Positions 1 to 9,026 of a DNA stretch of 64,000 bases are shown here, piece by piece; positions within the stretch are counted from its first letter, which is position 1, and each line of letters begins with the position of its first letter. The stretch is taken from assembly GCA_943372995.1 (NCBI GenBank), contig CALSAQ010000002.1, positions 434,001 to 498,000 on the forward strand, read 5' to 3'. The translations under genes and the position numbers were made by a program. The stretch is from CAJBVG01 sp943372995 (lineage in GTDB: Bacteria; Bacteroidota; Bacteroidia; Sphingobacteriales; Sphingobacteriaceae). Below the pieces are notes generated by a model, which saw only the letters and a program-made list of their open reading frames with translations, had not been told where the DNA came from and did no database searches.

Positions 1-1
1 C

Positions 2-1018
2 AGAGTTTTCGGCGGTGATAAGATGGCGGCTATTGCTAACACAACATTAGTAAAGCATATCAATCAAATGTCGTTTATGGGTTTTGTAGAAGTTGCGATG
101 AACCTTCGTTCTATTACAAAAAACATGAAAGAATGTAAAGGTGATATTGAAAGTTATCAACCAGATTTACTTATTCTTATCGACTTTCCTGGATTCAATT
201 TAAGAATAGCAGAGTTTGCAAAAAGCATAGGAATTAAAACAGCTTATTATATTTCACCAAAAGTATGGGCATGGAATACCAAGCGTGTATTCAAGATCAA
301 GAAATATATTGATAAACTTTATACCATACTTCCTTTCGAAACAGAATTCTTTAAGAAGTATGAATATGAAGTGGAGTATGTAGGTAATCCACTAAAAGAT
401 GCTATTGAATCGTATGTTTATGATTCTAAATTTAGAGAGTCAAATCAATTAGACGAACGACCAATATTGGCAATACTCCCTGGTAGTCGTAAAATGGAAT
501 TAGATAAAATTCTTCCCAATATGCTGATTGCTGCTAAGCAATTTGAACAGTATCAAGTTGTAATTGCAGGGGCTTCAAATTTACCGCAAACATATTATAA
601 TCAATTTGAATTAAGTAAGTATAAAATCATATTTGGAAAAACTTATGACCTTCTGGCGAATGCAGAGTTGGCCATGGTTACTTCTGGCACTGCAACACTG
701 GAAACAGCTTTGTTTAATGTACCTCAGGTAGTTTGTTATAGAGCTAATGCATTATCAGTAACTATCGCAAGATGGTTAGTTGATATTAAGTATATTTCTT
801 TGGTGAATTTAATAATGGACAATAAAGTTGTTACTGAATTAATCCAGGAAGATTGTACCCCAGAGAAAATAGCTAGTGAATTACATAGGATTGAAAATGG
901 TACAGAAGGGAGAACTATAATGTTGTCTCAATATACTGAACTACAAAAAAGAGTTGGAGATGCAGGAGCTTCCAAGAGAGCAGCTCAATCGATGGTTAAT
1001 TTTATTAAGAGAAATTAA
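2..1018 (+). CDS. lpxB: Lipid-A-disaccharide synthase, 5' end outside the window
   Basis: Glycosyltransferase of family GT19 that joins UDP-2,3-diacylglucosamine and lipid X into the lipid A disaccharide at the inner face of the cytoplasmic membrane. The reading frame is open from base 2 (RVFGGDKMAA...), so the Met at base 23 is internal and the gene starts before the window; by family length (about 370-385 residues) roughly 35-45 N-terminal residues are missing. Family features seen are the YYISPKVWAW segment, the LPGSR segment of the sugar-nucleotide site and TSGTATLE near the C terminus. The TAA stop shares one base with the ATG of the next gene (taATG), suggesting translational coupling. 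Identification is firm; only the start is unknown. Confidence 0.95.
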   Translation, partial: RVFGGDKMAAIANTTLVKHINQMSFMGFVEVAMNLRSITKNMKECKGDIESYQPDLLILIDFPGFNLRIAEFAKSIGIKTAYYISPKVWAWNTKRVFKIKKYIDKLYTILPFETEFFKKYEYEVEYVGNPLKDAIESYVYDSKFRESNQLDERPILAILPGSRKMELDKILPNMLIAAKQFEQYQVVIAGASNLPQTYYNQFELSKYKIIFGKTYDLLANAELAMVTSGTATLETALFNVPQVVCYRANALSVTIARWLVDIKYISLVNLIMDNKVVTELIQEDCTPEKIASELHRIENGTEGRTIMLSQYTELQKRVGDAGASKRAAQSMVNFIKRN

Positions 1019-2133
1019 TGAAGAGATTTTTATTTGTTTCCCTTCTTATACTTATTAATACCACGCTCTTTTCTAAGGATGTGAATATTAGAATATGGAA
1101 CCATTTAAACCCTAGAAAGGTAATATTAAATGGATTTACCGACAATTATTCTATACAACTATCAGATGATAAGATATTAAAAGCCGACGAAGGTGATGTG
1201 ATAGTGATTAATGCATTAGGTGCTAAATGTGCAGTGAGTAAAAATGGTGAGGCTATAGGAACTTATTCAAAGGTTGTTTTTAGTACAGAAGAAGATCATC
1301 CGTATTTTAAAATGCAAATGATTTTACCAAGTGTTAAAACTTCATTTTTCCCTGATGAAATTTCTTTTAGAAATATTGATGGTGAATTAGAAATCATTAA
1401 TACTGTTGAGTTGAATCATTATGTGGCTGGTGTCATCGAGTCGGAAATTGGAAATGTAAAAAATGACCAACTCCTAAAAGTTCAAGCAGTAATTTCCAGA
1501 ACTTATGCATTGAAACACTTGGATAGACATAAAGCAGAGGGATTCGAGTTATGTGATCAAGTGCATTGCCAAGTTTATCATGGTAAAGCAAGATTCAATA
1601 CCATGATTTTACCAGCAGTAGATTCTACGCATTATGAAGTTGTAAAAGACGAAAATGGAGATTTGATTGAAGCAGTGTTTCATGCAAACTGTGGAGGTCA
1701 AACTGTGAACTCGGAAGATGTATGGTCGAAAAGAAGGAGTTATTTGCGTTCAGTAGTAGACACTTTCTGCATAACAGAGAAGCAAGCTACATGGACAAAA
1801 GAAATTGATAAACAGAAATGGTTGAACTATTTAAGCCAAATGTCGGGTCGCCCTACAACCAATGCATGTGAATTTAGTAACATAAATAGACTAAATGTGT
1901 TGCCTTGTTGTAGTGTAAATACAGAGGACCTACGGAATGAATTTAAACTTCGCTCCACATTTTTCGATGTGGTCGAAAGTCATACTAATGTTATTTTAAA
2001 GGGCCGTGGCTTTGGCCATGGAGTGGGTATGTGCCAAGAAGGGTCGATTAGAATGGCTAAATTAGGCATCAATTACAAGGATATTATAAAATTTTATTAC
2101 ACTAATATTCAAATTGTTGATATCATACCCTGA
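1018..2133 (+). CDS. SpoIID/LytB-domain secreted protein
   Basis: 371 residues with a hydrophobic signal peptide (about 1-19) and a SpoIID/LytB domain (roughly 105-345). Typical motifs are LNHYVAGVIESE, QAVISRTYAL, ANCGGQTV and GRGFGHGVGMCQ (329-340). In the family, SpoIID is a lytic transglycosylase acting on stripped glycan strands and LytB is an amidase enhancer, so a role in periplasmic peptidoglycan remodelling is likely; substrate and enzymatic activity are inferred. The ATG overlaps the lpxB stop by one base, so it is probably co-expressed with lipid A synthesis. Several cysteines (for example in ELCDQVHCQ) fit an oxidised, exported protein. Confidence 0.85.
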   Translation: MKRFLFVSLLILINTTLFSKDVNIRIWNHLNPRKVILNGFTDNYSIQLSDDKILKADEGDVIVINALGAKCAVSKNGEAIGTYSKVVFSTEEDHPYFKMQMILPSVKTSFFPDEISFRNIDGELEIINTVELNHYVAGVIESEIGNVKNDQLLKVQAVISRTYALKHLDRHKAEGFELCDQVHCQVYHGKARFNTMILPAVDSTHYEVVKDENGDLIEAVFHANCGGQTVNSEDVWSKRRSYLRSVVDTFCITEKQATWTKEIDKQKWLNYLSQMSGRPTTNACEFSNINRLNVLPCCSVNTEDLRNEFKLRSTFFDVVESHTNVILKGRGFGHGVGMCQEGSIRMAKLGINYKDIIKFYYTNIQIVDIIP

Positions 2134-2162
2134 TATTTTACTTTTGATTATTTCTATTGAAA

Positions 2163-2194
2163 TTTTGTATTTATATCTATACTCTTTATATTTA
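2163..2194 (+). promoter_or_regulatory. Bacteroidota-type promoter for the response regulator gene
   Basis: TTTTG at 2163-2167, a 19-base spacer, then TATATTTA at 2187-2194. This matches the TTG-N19-TAnnTTTG pattern with one mismatch in the -7 element. The predicted start is near 2199, giving a leader of about 45 bases before the ATG at 2245. Confidence 0.4.
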
Positions 2195-2244
2195 TAGCTA
2201 ATGAAATACGCTCTACTTCACTTATATTTTATTACCGAACTAGC

Positions 2245-2658
2245 ATGAAGCAAGAGTTAAAGGATTTTTTTATCAAACACAATCAGGAAAGACCACTGAG
2301 AGTACTTTGTGTCGACGACGACAAAATCATTCAGTTTACTACTCAACGAGCATTTGTTATCTGTGGGTTTGTAACCGATATGGCTTACGATGGAATCCAG
2401 GCAATTGATTTAGTTCGAAATGCTTTTCAACGCTATGATTTTATATTGATGGACATCCACATGCCTAATATGGATGGTATTGAAGCTACTAAAATCATTA
2501 AGTCGATTCGTAACTACGAAAATGTTCCAATTTTCGCACTTACAGGCGACATGACGATGGAAGCAAAATTGAAAGTAGTATCCGCAGGAATGAACGAATA
2601 TTTTCCTAAACCTGTGAATATGGATGAAGTCTTAGAATCCATGAAATCTTATATATAG
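2245..2658 (+). CDS. Single-domain response regulator (CheY-like receiver)
   Basis: 137 residues forming one receiver domain with a 16-residue N-terminal lead. The acidic pocket is Asp24-Asp25-Asp26, the phosphoacceptor is Asp70 (ILMDIHMPNMDG), Thr100 is the switch threonine and Lys122 sits in FPKP. There is no output domain, so it probably signals by protein contact or as part of a phosphorelay; no partner kinase is adjacent. The TAG stop is followed with no gap, in the same frame, by the TatD-like gene. Confidence 0.9.
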   Translation: MKQELKDFFIKHNQERPLRVLCVDDDKIIQFTTQRAFVICGFVTDMAYDGIQAIDLVRNAFQRYDFILMDIHMPNMDGIEATKIIKSIRNYENVPIFALTGDMTMEAKLKVVSAGMNEYFPKPVNMDEVLESMKSYI

Positions 2659-3324
2659 TTGAACTCGAATTTTACATATTTCGATTCTCATACACACAAA
2701 AAATACAAAGAGCAAGATGTAGCATTTATCAGAAATGCATTTCATCATTTAAATTATCAACAATTAGATAAGCTCAATTATTTTTTCTCTGTAGGTGTAC
2801 ACCCTTGGGATATTTCACAAAATTATTCTGCAAGCTTACTTCAGTTAACATCTACAGTTATTCATGCCAATTGTGTAGCCATTGGAGAATGTGGTTTAGA
2901 CTATCATATCAAAACAGATCCTGATATACAGAAGAAAGTTTTTTTGGCTCAGAAAGATATGGCAGAATCTATTAATAAACCTTTGATTATTCATTGTGTT
3001 AAAGCTTATCATGATTTACTTCCTCTAATAAAAAAAACTAATGTTCCTGTAGTATTGCATCACTATACAGCGAACCTTGAAATAACCAAAGCTCTTGCCT
3101 TAGACCATGTTTATTTTTCTTTTGGTAAGCAGATATTTACTAAACAGTATCATCAAGAAGTGCTCGATTTTCTTCCTCAAAATAAAATTCTTTTAGAAAC
3201 GGATAACTCTGGTATGCATATAGAAGAAGTATACATACGAATGGCTGCATTGCTGGATATGGAGTTTGAAATGCTTAAAGAACAAGTAAATAATAACACG
3301 CAAGAAGTTTTTTCTTTAGATTGA
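2659..3324 (+). CDS. TatD-family metal-dependent hydrolase
   Basis: 221 residues of a TatD-type TIM-barrel hydrolase; the family includes metal-dependent DNases. Metal ligands are recognisable as His11/His13 (DSHTH), the Glu of IGECGLDY, the His of IIHCVKAYHD, the His of VLHHYT and the Asp of LLETDNSG. The usual ETDSPYLTP loop is altered and the protein is shorter than typical members (about 255), so the substrate may differ. The only possible start is near the TTG at 2659, because the upstream stop at 2656-2658 is in the same frame and the first in-frame ATG lies deep in the domain. Activity on DNA is inferred from the family only. Confidence 0.8.
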   Translation: MNSNFTYFDSHTHKKYKEQDVAFIRNAFHHLNYQQLDKLNYFFSVGVHPWDISQNYSASLLQLTSTVIHANCVAIGECGLDYHIKTDPDIQKKVFLAQKDMAESINKPLIIHCVKAYHDLLPLIKKTNVPVVLHHYTANLEITKALALDHVYFSFGKQIFTKQYHQEVLDFLPQNKILLETDNSGMHIEEVYIRMAALLDMEFEMLKEQVNNNTQEVFSLD

Positions 3325-3349
3325 TTTTTCTTCATTTTTTTTATTTTTG
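3321..3349 (+). promoter_or_regulatory. Promoter for tcdA-like gene
   Basis: TTG at 3321-3323, an 18-base spacer and TATTTTTG at 3342-3349, a perfect TAnnTTTG. It makes the upstream TTG at 3347 an unlikely start and supports the ATG at 3365. The leader would be about 10 bases long. Confidence 0.5.
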
Positions 3350-3364
3350 GCGAAAAATAAAATC

Positions 3365-4090
3365 ATGTCAGTTCCAGTTTGGCTATCGCGCACAGAAGTA
3401 TTAATGGGAGAGGAGAAAGTACAGCAATTAATCAATGCTAATGTACTTGTAGTGGGTTTAGGCGGAGTGGGTGGAATATGTGCCGAAATGATAGCTCGTT
3501 CGGGTGTTGGGAAAATGACCATTGTAGATGCTGATACTGTTGAAGCTTCTAACCGCAATCGCCAGATTCCTGCATTAATTTCTACCGACGGGAAATTAAA
3601 AACAGATGTGATGGCTCAACGTATTAAAGACATTAATCCTGATATTGAGTTAACTGTAATTCCAGAATTCCTAAAGGACTCCCGTATTATTGAGGTTTTG
3701 GAGTCGCAAAAATTCGATTATGCTGTTGACTGTATAGATACACTGTCTTCTAAAGTGTATTTCATCAAGGCTTGTTTAGATCTGAAAATTCCCTTAATCA
3801 GCTCTATGGGTGCAGGTGGTAAATTCGACCCCACACAAATACAAGTCGTAGATATTGGCGAATCTTATCAATGTAACTTAGCAAAATACGTGCGTAAGCG
3901 CTTACATAAGTATGGTATCCGTTCAGGATTTCAAGTAGTGTTCTCTCCAGAAGCAGCCGATCAATCGCGTATATTTGAAACACCTAAAGCTTTTCCAAAG
4001 AAATCTGTAATCGGAACAATTTCATATATGCCAGCTGCGTTTGGCATTACATGCGCTAGTGTTGTTGTGCGAGCACTTGTAAATCAGTAG
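3365..4090 (+). CDS. tcdA: tRNA threonylcarbamoyladenosine dehydratase (ThiF/E1-like)
   Basis: 241 residues of the ThiF/MoeB/E1 superfamily. TcdA uses ATP to cyclise t6A37 of tRNA to ct6A. Visible are the ATP-binding loop VVGLGGVGGICAE, the Arg/Asn cluster ASNRNRQ, the Asp of YAVDCIDT and the family segment SSMGAGGKFDPTQI. No CxxC zinc pairs are seen, as expected for the TcdA branch rather than MoeB/ThiF. An upstream in-frame TTG at 3347 lies inside the -7 element, so the ATG at 3365 is preferred; the protein then starts MSVPVWLSRTEVL. Other E1-like roles cannot be fully excluded. Confidence 0.85.
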   Translation: MSVPVWLSRTEVLMGEEKVQQLINANVLVVGLGGVGGICAEMIARSGVGKMTIVDADTVEASNRNRQIPALISTDGKLKTDVMAQRIKDINPDIELTVIPEFLKDSRIIEVLESQKFDYAVDCIDTLSSKVYFIKACLDLKIPLISSMGAGGKFDPTQIQVVDIGESYQCNLAKYVRKRLHKYGIRSGFQVVFSPEAADQSRIFETPKAFPKKSVIGTISYMPAAFGITCASVVVRALVNQ

Positions 4091-4117
4091 GTTAACTTAT
4101 ATTCCCCTGTGGAAATC

Positions 4118-4153
4118 TTTTGTATTAGAAAAATGCTATAATTTTTAGCTTTG
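4118..4153 (+). promoter_or_regulatory. Promoter directly abutting parE, possibly leaderless
   Basis: TTTTG at 4118-4122, a 23-base spacer and TAGCTTTG at 4146-4153 (perfect TAnnTTTG). Only five bases separate it from the ATG at 4159, so transcription would begin at or within a base or two of the start codon. Confidence 0.5.
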
Positions 4154-4158
4154 CAACT

Positions 4159-6024
4159 ATGAGTAATTACAACGAAGACGACATTAAATCCCTCGATTGG
4201 AAGGAGCATATTAGATTGCGTCCTGGGATGTACATTGGTAAACTAGGAGATGGGTCGGCTCACGATGACGGAATTTATATTTTATTGAAAGAGATTATTG
4301 ATAACTCTATTGATGAATTTGTGATGGGAGTTGGTAAAACTGTGGAGTTAACTATTACCGATCATAAAGTTATTGTGAGAGATTACGGTCGTGGTATTCC
4401 CCTCGGAAAAGTAATCGATTGCGTATCGAAAATAAACACCGGAGGAAAATACGATTCAAAAGCCTTTCAAAAATCTGTAGGATTAAATGGTGTGGGTACT
4501 AAAGCAGTAAATGCTTTATCGAACTATTTTAAAGTTCAATCATATCGCGATGGTAAAACTAAAGCGGCAGAATTTGAACGTGGAGTATTGGTGAAAGACC
4601 ATAAAGAAGAAAGCAGTACACAAAAGAATGGTACTGTAATTACTTTTAATCCCGACGATACGATATTCAGAAATTATAGATTCATTCCTGAATTTATCCA
4701 GAACATGATTTGGAATTATGCCTACTTAAATGCAGGCTTAACCATTGTGTTTAATGGAGAAAAATATGCATCTCAACGTGGCTTGTTCGATTTGTTGGAT
4801 AGAAAAACAGATGATACTATTCGTTATCCGATTATCCATTTAAAAGGAGAGGATATTGAAATTGCCATGACTCACAATAATCAGTATGGTGAGGAGTATT
4901 ACTCTTTTGTGAATGGTCAGAATACCACTCAAGGAGGAACACATCAAGCGGCATTTAGAGAAGCGGTTGTAAAAACAGTCCGTGAGTTTTTCAAAAAAGA
5001 ATTCGATGCAACCGATGTTAGAGCTTCTATTGTAGCTGCAATTAGTATACGTATACAAGAACCTGTGTTCGAATCTCAAACGAAAACAAAACTTGGTTCA
5101 ATAAATGCAGCACCAGAAGGACCTTCTATTAGAAATTGGATAAACGATTTCGTAAAGAAAGAGTTAGATGATTATTTGCATAAACATCCTGATGCAGCTG
5201 ATGCTATGCTTAAACGCATTATGCAATCGGAGCGAGAGCGTAAAGAAATTGCAGGCATAAAGAAATTAGCTAACGAAAGAGCAAAAAAAGCAGCACTACA
5301 TAATAAAAAATTACGCGATTGTAAAGTACATCTTGATGACGAGAAACACGAACGTCGTTTTGATACTACCTTATTTATTACAGAGGGTGATTCGGCAAGT
5401 GGATCGATTACTAAATCGCGTGATGTAGAAACTCAAGCCGTATTCAGCCTAAAAGGTAAACCTTTAAATTGTTTTGGTCTTACCAAAAAAGTTGTGTACG
5501 AAAACGAAGAGTTCAACTTATTGCAACATGCACTTAACATTGAAGATGGAATTGAAAACATCAGGTATAATAATATTGTAATTGCTACCGATGCCGATGT
5601 GGACGGTATGCACATTCGATTGCTGATGATGACTTTCTTTTTGCAATTCTTTCCTGATATCGTAAAAGCTGGTCATGTTTATATATTACAAACACCATTG
5701 TTTAGGGTTCGTAATAAAAAAGAAACCATTTATTGCTATTCAGAAGATGAAAAAAGAAATGCACTAACAAAATTAGGGCAACGTTCTGAAATAACCAGAT
5801 TTAAAGGACTTGGTGAAATATCTCCTGAAGAATTTGGGTTGTTTATTGGAAAAGATATCCGTTTAGATCCGGTATTTATTTCAAAAGAAAGTAAGATGCT
5901 ACAGATGCTAGATTATTTCATGGGAAAAAATACACCAGCACGACAAGAGTTTATCGTGAAGAACTTGAAAGTAGAAAAAGATGTGATTGAATCGGCAGAG
6001 GAAGTAGGTGCTTTAGAAGAATAA
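4159..6024 (+). CDS. parE: DNA topoisomerase IV subunit B (ParE/GyrB family ATPase)
   Basis: 621 residues. The GHKL ATPase module (about 1-220) carries EIIDNSIDEF, DYGRGIP and GLNGVGTKAVNALS. A transducer domain (about 220-400) follows, then a TOPRIM domain with ITEGDSASGS and DADVDGMH, and the C-terminal segment that contacts the A subunit. With the ParC-like protein downstream it would form an A2B2 enzyme that decatenates replicated chromosomes. Short length and co-location with a ParC-type A subunit favour ParE over GyrB, though the families are close. Its start codon sits five bases after a strong promoter -7 element. Confidence 0.88.
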   Translation: MSNYNEDDIKSLDWKEHIRLRPGMYIGKLGDGSAHDDGIYILLKEIIDNSIDEFVMGVGKTVELTITDHKVIVRDYGRGIPLGKVIDCVSKINTGGKYDSKAFQKSVGLNGVGTKAVNALSNYFKVQSYRDGKTKAAEFERGVLVKDHKEESSTQKNGTVITFNPDDTIFRNYRFIPEFIQNMIWNYAYLNAGLTIVFNGEKYASQRGLFDLLDRKTDDTIRYPIIHLKGEDIEIAMTHNNQYGEEYYSFVNGQNTTQGGTHQAAFREAVVKTVREFFKKEFDATDVRASIVAAISIRIQEPVFESQTKTKLGSINAAPEGPSIRNWINDFVKKELDDYLHKHPDAADAMLKRIMQSERERKEIAGIKKLANERAKKAALHNKKLRDCKVHLDDEKHERRFDTTLFITEGDSASGSITKSRDVETQAVFSLKGKPLNCFGLTKKVVYENEEFNLLQHALNIEDGIENIRYNNIVIATDADVDGMHIRLLMMTFFLQFFPDIVKAGHVYILQTPLFRVRNKKETIYCYSEDEKRNALTKLGQRSEITRFKGLGEISPEEFGLFIGKDIRLDPVFISKESKMLQMLDYFMGKNTPARQEFIVKNLKVEKDVIESAEEVGALEE

Positions 6025-6055
6025 GCTGAGTCGGACGTCGATTTCAGCAAACAAT

Positions 6056-6088
6056 ATTTAGAATTTAGAATTCAAAATTTAGAATTTA
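6056..6088. repeat. Tandem AATTTAG words before parC
   Basis: Imperfect tandem copies of a 7-base word (AATTTAG / AGAATTT) fill the gap between parE and the GTG start of parC at 6095. The same word family occurs at 18637-18668, 18765-18796 and 33757-33798. Confidence 0.7.
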
Positions 6089-6094
6089 TAAAGA

Positions 6095-8806
6095 GTGGCA
6101 AAGAAAGAAAAAATAGAATACAAACCGCAAGATGAACGAGAGTACCTAAACCGTACAGAAGAGGAAGGAATGCATCATAATGTTATTCCTATTAATGGGT
6201 TGTATGAGAATTGGTTTTTAGAATATGCATCGTATGTTATTTTAGATCGTGCGGTACCCAATATATACGATGGATTAAAACCTGTTCAGCGTCGTATCCT
6301 TCATTCATTAAAAGAAATGGATGATGGTAGATATAATAAAGCGGCTAATGTGATTGGTAATACCATGAAATATCACCCACATGGTGATGCTTCTATTGGC
6401 GATGCCATGGTGCAAATCGGGCAAAAGAATTTATTAATTGATTGTCAGGGAAACTGGGGCGATCCTATTACAGGAGATAGCGCAGCTGCACCTCGTTATA
6501 TTGAAGCGCGCTTGTCGAAGTTTGCACTTGAAGTAGCATTTAATCCGCAAACCACAAATTGGCAGCTTTCGTATGATGGAAGAAATAAAGAGCCAATTAC
6601 TTTACCAGTTAAGTTCCCTTTATTATTAGCTCAAGGTGCCGATGGTATTGCAGTAGGTTTAGCAACAAAAATTCTTCCGCACAATTTTATAGAATTGATT
6701 GATGCTTCTATTGAAATTTTAAAAGGTGTTCGTCCGAATATAATGCCTGATTTTATCACAGGTGGTTTAGCAGATTTTACGAATTACAACGAAGGTCAAA
6801 GAGGAGGTAGGGTTCGTGTTCGTGCAAAAATTGTAGAGCGTGATAAGAAAACATTAGCCATTACAGAAGTTCCTTTCTCAACTACAACTGGAGGCTTAAT
6901 CGATAGTATTATCAGTGCGAATGATAAAGGAAAAATAAAAATTAAAAAGATTGAAGATAATACAGCTAAGGATGTAGAAATCATTATTCATTTAGCACCA
7001 GGTATTTCTCCAGATGTTACTATTGATGCCTTGTATGCCTTTACCGATTGCGAAGTATCGGTTTCTCCTAATACTTGTGTAATTAAAAATGATAAGCCTT
7101 ACTTCATGAGTGTAAACGATATTCTTATCGAAAGTACTCAGAATACAAAAAACTTATTAAAGCAAGAACTACAAATTAGATTAGACGAGTTAAATGAAAA
7201 ATGGCATTTCTCATCATTAGAAAAAATATTCATTGAGAATAGAATTTATCGCGACATTGAAGAGTGCGAAACTTTTGAAGCAGTAATAAAGACTATTGAT
7301 AAAGGCCTAGAGCCATTTAAATCTAAACTATTAAGAGAAGTTACAGAAGAAGATATTATAGCGTTAACCGAGATAAAAATCAAACGTATTTCTAAATTCG
7401 ACGGATTTAAAGCAGATGAATTATTAAAATCGATTGAAAAAGAAATCAAAGAAGTAAAACATAATCTAAAACATATCACCGATTATGCTATTGCATACTT
7501 TGAGAATTTGAAAAACAAATTCGGAAAAGGCAGAGAGCGTAAAACAGAAATCAAATTATTCGATAAAGTTCAGGCTACACAAGTTGCGTTAGCGAATCAG
7601 AAATTATATGTGAACAGAGCAGATGGCTTTGTGGGCTTAGGTTTAAAGAAAGACGAATATGTAGGCGATTGTTCAGACATCGACGATATTATTGTATTCT
7701 GTGCGGATGGTAAGTTTAAAGTAATAAAAGTTGCTGATAAAACTTTTGTGGGTAAAGACATTATTCACGTTGCTGTATTTAAGAAAAACGACGATCGTAC
7801 AGTTTATCATATGATATACAAAGACGGTCAATCAGGAAAATCTTTTGTAAAAAGATTTTCTATAGGTGGAGTTACACGTGATAAAGATTACGATTTGACT
7901 CAAGGCTCAAAAGGTTCAGGTGTTTTGTATTTCACAGCAAATCCAAATGGAGAATCGGAAGTGGTTACGGTTAACCTAAAACCTATGACTAAAATCCGCA
8001 AGCTGAGTATCGACATCGATTTCGCAGAACTAGCGATTAAAGGTCGTAGTTCTATGGGGAATGTGGTAACTAAATTCCCTGTGAAAAAAGTGGTACAAAA
8101 AAGTAAGGGTGTATCTACTTTAGGAGGCCGACAAATTTGGTTCGATGATACGGTGAGAAGGTTAAATACAGATGGAAGAGGAAGATATTTAGGTAGCTTC
8201 CAAGGTGAAGATAAGATATTAGTTATTTATGCTGATGGTACTTATGAACTCACGAATTTCGATTTAACAAATCATTACGACGATAAATATTTTGTACTAG
8301 AGAAGTTTGATCCAGAACGTGTAGTGAATGCGATTCATTACGATTCATCAAACAAATCGTCGTATGTAAAACGCTTCATGATTGAAAATACATCCATAAA
8401 TAAGAAGTTTAGCTTTATATCGGAAAGTCCTGGATCTAAATGTTGGTTTGCTAGTACAACTATAGAGCCAATGGTAAGAGTTGTATTTACTAAAGATGGT
8501 AAAGTTCAACCTCAAGACTTGGAATTTAATGTAGCTGCATTTATTGAAGTGAAGGGGATGAAAGCGATTGGTAATAAAATGAGCAAGTATAATGTGAAAG
8601 AGGTAATCAATATCAGTGCAGAAGCAGAGCAAATAGATGAGGTTGATGAAGATGATTTAGAAGCAGTGCAAAAAGCATTAGAAGGAATAAAAGCAAAAAA
8701 AAATCCTAATGCAGAACCACCTAAACCAAAAGATAAAGTAGAATTCATCATTACTAACCCTGATGATGTAGATATGGATGGAGAGGGGCAGACGAAGCTT
8801 TTTTAG
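6095..8806 (+). CDS. parC: DNA topoisomerase IV subunit A (ParC/GyrA family)
   Basis: 903 residues, catalytic subunit that cuts and rejoins DNA through a tyrosine. The winged-helix region includes NTMKYHPHGDASIGDAM and SAAAPRYIEARLSK, with the active-site tyrosine at 135; a tower/coiled-coil region follows (about 370-500) and a C-terminal beta-propeller-like wrapping domain (about 510-830). The GyrA-box heptapeptide is not evident, which supports topoisomerase IV. The last ~60 residues are acidic and lysine/proline rich. The start is GTG at 6095, just after a tandem-word repeat; no ATG lies nearby upstream in frame. It pairs with parE 70 bases upstream. Confidence 0.88.
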   Translation: MAKKEKIEYKPQDEREYLNRTEEEGMHHNVIPINGLYENWFLEYASYVILDRAVPNIYDGLKPVQRRILHSLKEMDDGRYNKAANVIGNTMKYHPHGDASIGDAMVQIGQKNLLIDCQGNWGDPITGDSAAAPRYIEARLSKFALEVAFNPQTTNWQLSYDGRNKEPITLPVKFPLLLAQGADGIAVGLATKILPHNFIELIDASIEILKGVRPNIMPDFITGGLADFTNYNEGQRGGRVRVRAKIVERDKKTLAITEVPFSTTTGGLIDSIISANDKGKIKIKKIEDNTAKDVEIIIHLAPGISPDVTIDALYAFTDCEVSVSPNTCVIKNDKPYFMSVNDILIESTQNTKNLLKQELQIRLDELNEKWHFSSLEKIFIENRIYRDIEECETFEAVIKTIDKGLEPFKSKLLREVTEEDIIALTEIKIKRISKFDGFKADELLKSIEKEIKEVKHNLKHITDYAIAYFENLKNKFGKGRERKTEIKLFDKVQATQVALANQKLYVNRADGFVGLGLKKDEYVGDCSDIDDIIVFCADGKFKVIKVADKTFVGKDIIHVAVFKKNDDRTVYHMIYKDGQSGKSFVKRFSIGGVTRDKDYDLTQGSKGSGVLYFTANPNGESEVVTVNLKPMTKIRKLSIDIDFAELAIKGRSSMGNVVTKFPVKKVVQKSKGVSTLGGRQIWFDDTVRRLNTDGRGRYLGSFQGEDKILVIYADGTYELTNFDLTNHYDDKYFVLEKFDPERVVNAIHYDSSNKSSYVKRFMIENTSINKKFSFISESPGSKCWFASTTIEPMVRVVFTKDGKVQPQDLEFNVAAFIEVKGMKAIGNKMSKYNVKEVINISAEAEQIDEVDEDDLEAVQKALEGIKAKKNPNAEPPKPKDKVEFIITNPDDVDMDGEGQTKLF

Positions 8807-8856
8807 TATGCTGATATGCTAGTATGCTGATGTTTTAATTTGGACAATTAGACAAT
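8807..8856. repeat. Tandem TATGCTGA words, then AATTTGGAC words
   Basis: Immediately after the parC stop codon come three 8-base units (TATGCTGA, TATGCTAG, TATGCTGA; 8807-8830). Two degenerate units of a 9-base word (AATTTGGAC, AATTAGAC) follow at 8837-8856. Both words recur elsewhere in the window. Confidence 0.75.
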
Positions 8857-8878
8857 GTGTTATGTTTAGTTTATAAGT

Positions 8879-8980
8879 ATGAAGAAATTATTGCTAGTAA
8901 TATGTTGTTGGAGTTTGGTTACTTTTTCGGTTGCACAGAAATTTAAGCAAAGCTATGTTGCTACAGATACGGAAAAATAA
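8879..8980 (+). CDS. Tiny secreted peptide or gene remnant
   Basis: A 33-codon ORF beginning MKKLLLVICCWSLVTFSVAQ, which reads as a complete signal peptide with a SPase I-like VAQ end. Only about 13 residues follow (KFKQSYVATDTEK) before TAA. Either it encodes a very small exported peptide or it is the surviving 5' end of a lost secreted-protein gene. No known family is recognised. It lies between two blocks of tandem words. Confidence 0.35.
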   Translation: MKKLLLVICCWSLVTFSVAQKFKQSYVATDTEK

Positions 8981-8990
8981 TACACTTTAG

Positions 8991-9022
8991 CTAATTGTCC
9001 AAATTGACAAATTGTTCAAATT
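8991..9022. repeat. Tandem AATTGTCCA words before crp-like gene
   Basis: About three and a half 9-base units (AATTGTCCA, AATTGACA, AATTGTTCA) ending five bases before the ATG at 9027. The word is the reverse complement of the AATTTGAAC/AATTTGGAC family at 15750. Its TTG triplets create a false upstream start at 9012. Confidence 0.7.
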
Positions 9023-9026
9023 AAAC

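Noticed and set aside
4159..8806. Reading the topoisomerase pair as DNA gyrase
   Set aside because: The A subunit lacks a clear GyrA box and the B subunit is ParE-like in length; gyrase genes are expected elsewhere.
9012..9026. TTG start for the Crp/Fnr gene
   Set aside because: It lies in the tandem-word repeat; the ATG at 9027 gives the family N terminus.
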